Source: Natronosalvus caseinilyticus (GTDB taxonomy: Archaea; Halobacteriota; Halobacteria; Halobacteriales; Natrialbaceae). From it: DNA of 64,000 nucleotides. The DNA is taken from contig NZ_CP071596.1 in assembly GCF_017357105.1 (NCBI RefSeq), positions 992,001 to 1,056,000 on the forward strand, given 5' to 3'. Positions 60,881 through 64,000 of this stretch are shown in pieces. Made by a program: the position numbers and the translations under genes. The notes beneath the pieces were generated by a model. That model worked only from the letters and a program-made list of their open reading frames with translations, was not told the DNA's origin and searched no databases. Numbering within the stretch: position 1 is the first letter of the stretch; every line of letters starts with the position of its first letter.

Positions 60881-63652
60881 TCAGGCGTCCAGTACCTGCC
60901 GGAGCACGTCGGGCGCGTCCTCGAGCGCCTCGTCGAGGGCGTCGACGTTCGGCCCGCCACCCTGGGCGAAGTCGGCTGGACCGCCGCCGCCGCCGCCGAC
61001 TCGCGAGGCGAGTTCGCCGACGACCTCGCCGGCGTTGACGTCGGCGCCGTCGGGAACAGCGACGACGAACTGCGCGCCGCTCTCACCGGAGCCGATGACG
61101 GCGAGCTTGCCCTCCGCAGCGAGAGCGTTGGCCGTCGCCCGGAGCTCGTCCATGTCGGCGTCGATTCGCTGGACGACGGCGGTCGTTTCGCCGACCTCCA
61201 CCTCCTCGCCGCCGCCACCGCCGCTGGCGCGGGCGGTCGCGAGCTGTTCTTTCAGGTCCTCGATTTCCTTGCCGCGAGCCTTCCACTCCTCGAAGAAGCG
61301 CTCGGCGGTCTCCGGGACGTTCTCGGGGGAGACGTCGAGGGCCTCGGCGGCCCCGTAGAGGGCGTCCTCGGTACGCTGGGTGGACTCGATGGCCGCGTCG
61401 CCGGCGGCGAAGACGAGTCGCTCGACGCCGTCCTGGACGCGCTCGGTGGTCAGAATCTTGATCGCGCCGATGTCGCCAGTGCGGGCGACGTGGGTGCCAC
61501 CGCAGGCCTGGACGTCCTCGGCGACGTGGATGAGTCGGATGTTCGTTCCCGGCGGGATCCCGCCCTGGTAGAGGTCGAAGCCGTGTTCGGCCTCGGCCTC
61601 GTGTCGGTGGGGCCACTCCTGGTCGACGGAGACGTTGTCCATCACCATGCCGTTGGCGACGCGCTCGATTTGCTTGACGGCCTCCCGGGAGATCCGGTTG
61701 TAGTGACGGACGTCGACCCGCGAGGACTCGACGCCCTTCTGGGCGCCCGCCTGGCGGACGTGGTCGCCGAGCACCTGCCGGGCGGCGTGCATGACGATGT
61801 GGGTTGCCGTGTGGTGGCGCATCAATTGCCGGCGACGGGGGGCGTCGAGCTGTCCCTTGACGAACTCGCCCTTCCCCGGATCCTCGTCGGTCCGGTGGGT
61901 GACGACGCCGTCCTCGATCTGGACGTCGAGCACGTCGACGGTCTTCTCCTCGCTCGAGAGCGTGCCCCGGTCCGCTGGCTGGCCGCCACCCTCGGGGTAG
62001 AACATCGTCTGGTCGAGCACGACGTCGTAGCCCTCCTCGCGGTCGAATACGTCGAGGACGACCGCCTCGAACTGGGTTCGCTGCTGGTCGTCGTAGTACA
62101 GTTTCTCCGTCTCGGGGAGGTCGGCGAATCGCTCGTCGCCCTCCTCGGTGGCTTCCTCGACCGTCGTCGTGTCGTGGCGGTCGGCGACGAGACTGTAGAA
62201 GTCGTCGGGCACGTCCACCTCGGCGCCGGCCTCGGTGGCGATCTCCTCGACCATGTCGGGCTGGATGCCGTGGCTGTCGTAGAGTTCGATCAGTTCCTCG
62301 AGGGGGATCGACTCGCCTTTCTTCGCGTACTCCGCAGCGAGGGCTTCGACCCGTCGGCCGCCGCGCTCGAGCGTCTCGCGGTACTTCTCGACCTCGGTGC
62401 GGACGATGTCCCGGACGGTGTCGCGGTTCTCGTAGCCCAGGCGCTCGGCCTGCATGTCGACGAGTTCGTCGAGCGGCGCGTCGACGCCGACGGTGTCACA
62501 GAGGCGTTTCGTCCGGCGGAGCACCATCCGCGCGAGGTAGCCCGTGCCGACGTTCGAGGGGACGATGCCGTCGCCGAACATGTACGCGAGGGTCCGGCAG
62601 TGGTCGGCGATGGCGTAGATTCGCTCGAGTGGCTCCACCAGGTCGCGGAGGTCACCGACGTCGACGCCGAGTTCGTCCGCGATGTCGCCGCGGGCGGCCT
62701 CGACGTCGTCGACGTCGTCGATGTCGAGCTGGCCCGAGAGCCGCGCCGCCCGGGCGACGAGGTCGGCTTCTTCGTCAGTGTACTCCAGCCCCGCGTTGTC
62801 TTTGAGGAAGTCGATCATCTCGGGGTAGATCGCCTCGTAGACCGTCGCCGTCCCCTGGCTCATCCAGGTCCAGCGCTCGAGGCCGTAGCCCGTGTCGACG
62901 ATGTAGGTGTCCATGAACGAGTAGGTGTTCCCGTCTTTGAGTTCGTACTCGCCGTCGGGGTCCTGCTCCATGCACATGAAGACCAGCGTGGCCAGCTCGA
63001 GGCCCTTGTAGATGACCTCGATGGCGGGCCCGGCGTTGCCGCCGCCGACCCACGGATCCTCGATGTAGGTGACGTCGGTGATGTCCGCGCCCAGGGAGTC
63101 GAGCAGTTCGTCACAGAGTTCGACGGTGCGGTCCTTCCAGTAGACCTCGCCCTCGTAGGCGTACTCCTCCTCGGCGTCCTCGCGGACGTTGAACGCGTGG
63201 TGGGCCATCATCTCGAAGGCCATCGTGTGCCGGCCCGTCTTGCCCACGTTGTCGATGTCCTGCATCCGGATGCAGGGCTGACTGACGGTCAGCGGGTTCG
63301 CCGGCGGCGGCGTCTTCCCCGAGGTGACCAGCGGCTGGAAGTCGTAGATCGACGCCTGCGTCAGGAGAACGTCGTCGCGCCAGCGGTTGGCCGCCACCGG
63401 GTACGGGTCGATGCGCTCGTGGCCGTGGTCCTCGAAGAACGAGAGGAACGCCTCGCGCATCTCCTCTAAGGTGTACTCCTCGGCGAAGCCCGGCTCGTCG
63501 ATGAAGTCGTACTGCTCGCAGGGCGGTTCCCCGCAGGTCTCGCGACTGTGATCGCGCGTCCAGAAGTGTGCCCCACAGGAGGGACACTCCTTGCGCTCGA
63601 ACCCCTCCTCCTCGAAATACTCGAGTCGGTACTCCTCCTCCAGTTCACTCAT
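60881..63652 (-). CDS. alaS: Alanyl-tRNA synthetase
   Basis: 923 residues, the archaeal form with an N-terminal zinc-ribbon-like extension (CPSCGAHF and CGEPPCEQ, about 23-45) before the class II core. The core has [23 protein letters not shown], then motif-2-like [12 protein letters not shown] near 146. The editing domain has [10 protein letters not shown] (about 621) and CGGTH (about 718), and the C-terminal region is Gly-rich with a DHH-like fold (about 840-923). It charges tRNA-Ala and removes mischarged Ser/Gly. The start at MSELEEEY puts the ribbon at the right place. Confidence 0.97.
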   Translation of the reverse strand: MSELEEEYRLEYFEEEGFERKECPSCGAHFWTRDHSRETCGEPPCEQYDFIDEPGFAEEYTLEEMREAFLSFFEDHGHERIDPYPVAANRWRDDVLLTQASIYDFQPLVTSGKTPPPANPLTVSQPCIRMQDIDNVGKTGRHTMAFEMMAHHAFNVREDAEEEYAYEGEVYWKDRTVELCDELLDSLGADITDVTYIEDPWVGGGNAGPAIEVIYKGLELATLVFMCMEQDPDGEYELKDGNTYSFMDTYIVDTGYGLERWTWMSQGTATVYEAIYPEMIDFLKDNAGLEYTDEEADLVARAARLSGQLDIDDVDDVEAARGDIADELGVDVGDLRDLVEPLERIYAIADHCRTLAYMFGDGIVPSNVGTGYLARMVLRRTKRLCDTVGVDAPLDELVDMQAERLGYENRDTVRDIVRTEVEKYRETLERGGRRVEALAAEYAKKGESIPLEELIELYDSHGIQPDMVEEIATEAGAEVDVPDDFYSLVADRHDTTTVEEATEEGDERFADLPETEKLYYDDQQRTQFEAVVLDVFDREEGYDVVLDQTMFYPEGGGQPADRGTLSSEEKTVDVLDVQIEDGVVTHRTDEDPGKGEFVKGQLDAPRRRQLMRHHTATHIVMHAARQVLGDHVRQAGAQKGVESSRVDVRHYNRISREAVKQIERVANGMVMDNVSVDQEWPHRHEAEAEHGFDLYQGGIPPGTNIRLIHVAEDVQACGGTHVARTGDIGAIKILTTERVQDGVERLVFAAGDAAIESTQRTEDALYGAAEALDVSPENVPETAERFFEEWKARGKEIEDLKEQLATARASGGGGGEEVEVGETTAVVQRIDADMDELRATANALAAEGKLAVIGSGESGAQFVVAVPDGADVNAGEVVGELASRVGGGGGGPADFAQGGGPNVDALDEALEDAPDVLRQVLDA

Positions 63653-63790
63653 TCGTACCTCGTACTGGCCCTGCAGGCGGTAAAACAGTTGCGCAACGGG
63701 TGTCACGGCCAGGTTGCTGAACGCCTGGCATTTCCGTCCCCACGACCCGCGTGTCGTTCGAACCGACTATTACGAGATACGTTAAACACG

Positions 63791-63805
63791 AAATTAATAA
63801 ATACC
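63791..63805 (+). promoter_or_regulatory. Strong TATA-like element
   Basis: AAATTAATAAATACC is one of the most AT-rich words in the window, centred about 30 bases before the ATG at 63828. It is the expected position for a leaderless transcript to the right. Confidence 0.5.
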
Positions 63806-63827
63806 CCTGGTTGGAATTTCCGATATA

Positions 63828-63998
63828 ATGTTAGCGAACGAACGTGTGTCTCGAACCGGACGACGTCCGTCTCGAGGCCGCGACGGGCCGACCCTCCACC
63901 GTCCGCCAACGACGGTCGCAGCCACGGCTGTGGCGACGGCCCCAGTCTCAGTCACGGCTACGGCTGCAATAGTAAATGAGGTCGAGTGCCGACGATGA
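63828..63998 (+). CDS. Possible small basic/Ala-Thr-rich protein (56 residues)
   Basis: A short frame begins with MLANERVS and has a basic first half and Ala/Thr/Val-rich second half. It lacks the acidic composition of the neighbours. The only support is the well-placed TATA-like box. It may instead be the leader of a longer transcript beyond the window edge. Confidence 0.2.
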   Translation: MLANERVSRTGRRPSRGRDGPTLHRPPTTVAATAVATAPVSVTATAAIVNEVECRR

Positions 63999-64000
63999 CG

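Larger units (their letters stand above)
63653..64000. other. Upstream region of alaS and window edge
   Basis: Holds an AT-rich promoter patch (63780-63808) and the possible 56-codon frame at 63828. Otherwise no supported gene. Confidence 0.5.

Noticed and set aside
61490-63469. Long plus-strand frame of 659 codons opposite alaS
   Set aside because: High-GC antisense frame mirrored from AlaRS codons. No motif and no start signals.

Overview
This window comes from a haloarchaeal chromosome, probably of the Natrialbaceae type (Natrinema/Haloterrigena-like). That placement is inferred from the very high G+C content, the abundance of CTCGAG, strongly acidic predicted proteins, leaderless starts 24-35 bases after TATA-like boxes, Tat-type lipoprotein signals, and many haloarchaea-specific domain families (DUF502, DUF5789, DUF5790, DUF5802, DUF5807, DUF5817, bacterio-opsin-activator-type HTH). 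No rRNA, CRISPR array, intact insertion sequence or replication origin was seen. Most of the content is housekeeping genes on both strands in short transcription units.

Layout. 0-10 kb: an alpha/beta hydrolase, a Nudix hydrolase, membrane proteins, an asparagine-synthase-like gene cut by one in-frame TAG, a DUF457 membrane protein with an OB-like partner, an Asp-rich exported protein, an aldo/keto reductase and tRNA-Phe. 10-20 kb: DUF502 protein, HTH regulator, tRNA-Val, DUF192 protein, ABC exporter, creatininase-family amidohydrolase, small acidic proteins, MptD and PspA. 20-30 kb: a translationally coupled DUF1611/dipeptide epimerase pair, a VLRF1-type (Vms1/Ankzf1-like) release-factor homologue, HTH regulators, a zinc-ribbon DUF5817 gene and a cupin. 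30-40 kb: isocitrate dehydrogenase, a Thr-nucleophile asparaginase, TrpRS, a PAS/GAF histidine kinase, a seven-helix membrane protein and PurC. 40-50 kb: a HyuA/HyuB hydantoinase-oxoprolinase pair, CofH (F420 biosynthesis), an Azf-like sugar dehydrogenase, a TPR/DUF424 pair and an alanine dehydrogenase-family gene. 50-64 kb: RlmE-TRAM methyltransferase, a toxin-antitoxin pair, tRNA-Ser with an array of tRNA-tail repeats, RidA, divergent lrp/glnA, a YihY-type membrane protein, Trm1, a SWIM protein and AlaRS.

Most notable signal. All three tRNA genes (Phe-GAA, Val-UAC, Ser-GGA) are followed, just past their 3' ends, by one or two extra copies of their own 3' tail (T-arm plus acceptor strand). 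Each copy is paired with an inverted T-arm copy, and at the Phe and Ser loci a second stem-loop abuts the mature tRNA end. An 18-bp stretch is identical between the Phe and Ser arrays 43 kb apart, so these look like members of one repeat family and not three independent accidents. The E. coli tyrT terminal repeats are the nearest known analogue that I can name.

Second-rank signals are the amber-interrupted asparagine-synthase-like gene, a toxin-antitoxin operon with a 9-bp direct-repeat operator directly before its start, a terminator hairpin overlapping the icd stop codon, and several very small candidate genes (31, 42 and 56 codons).
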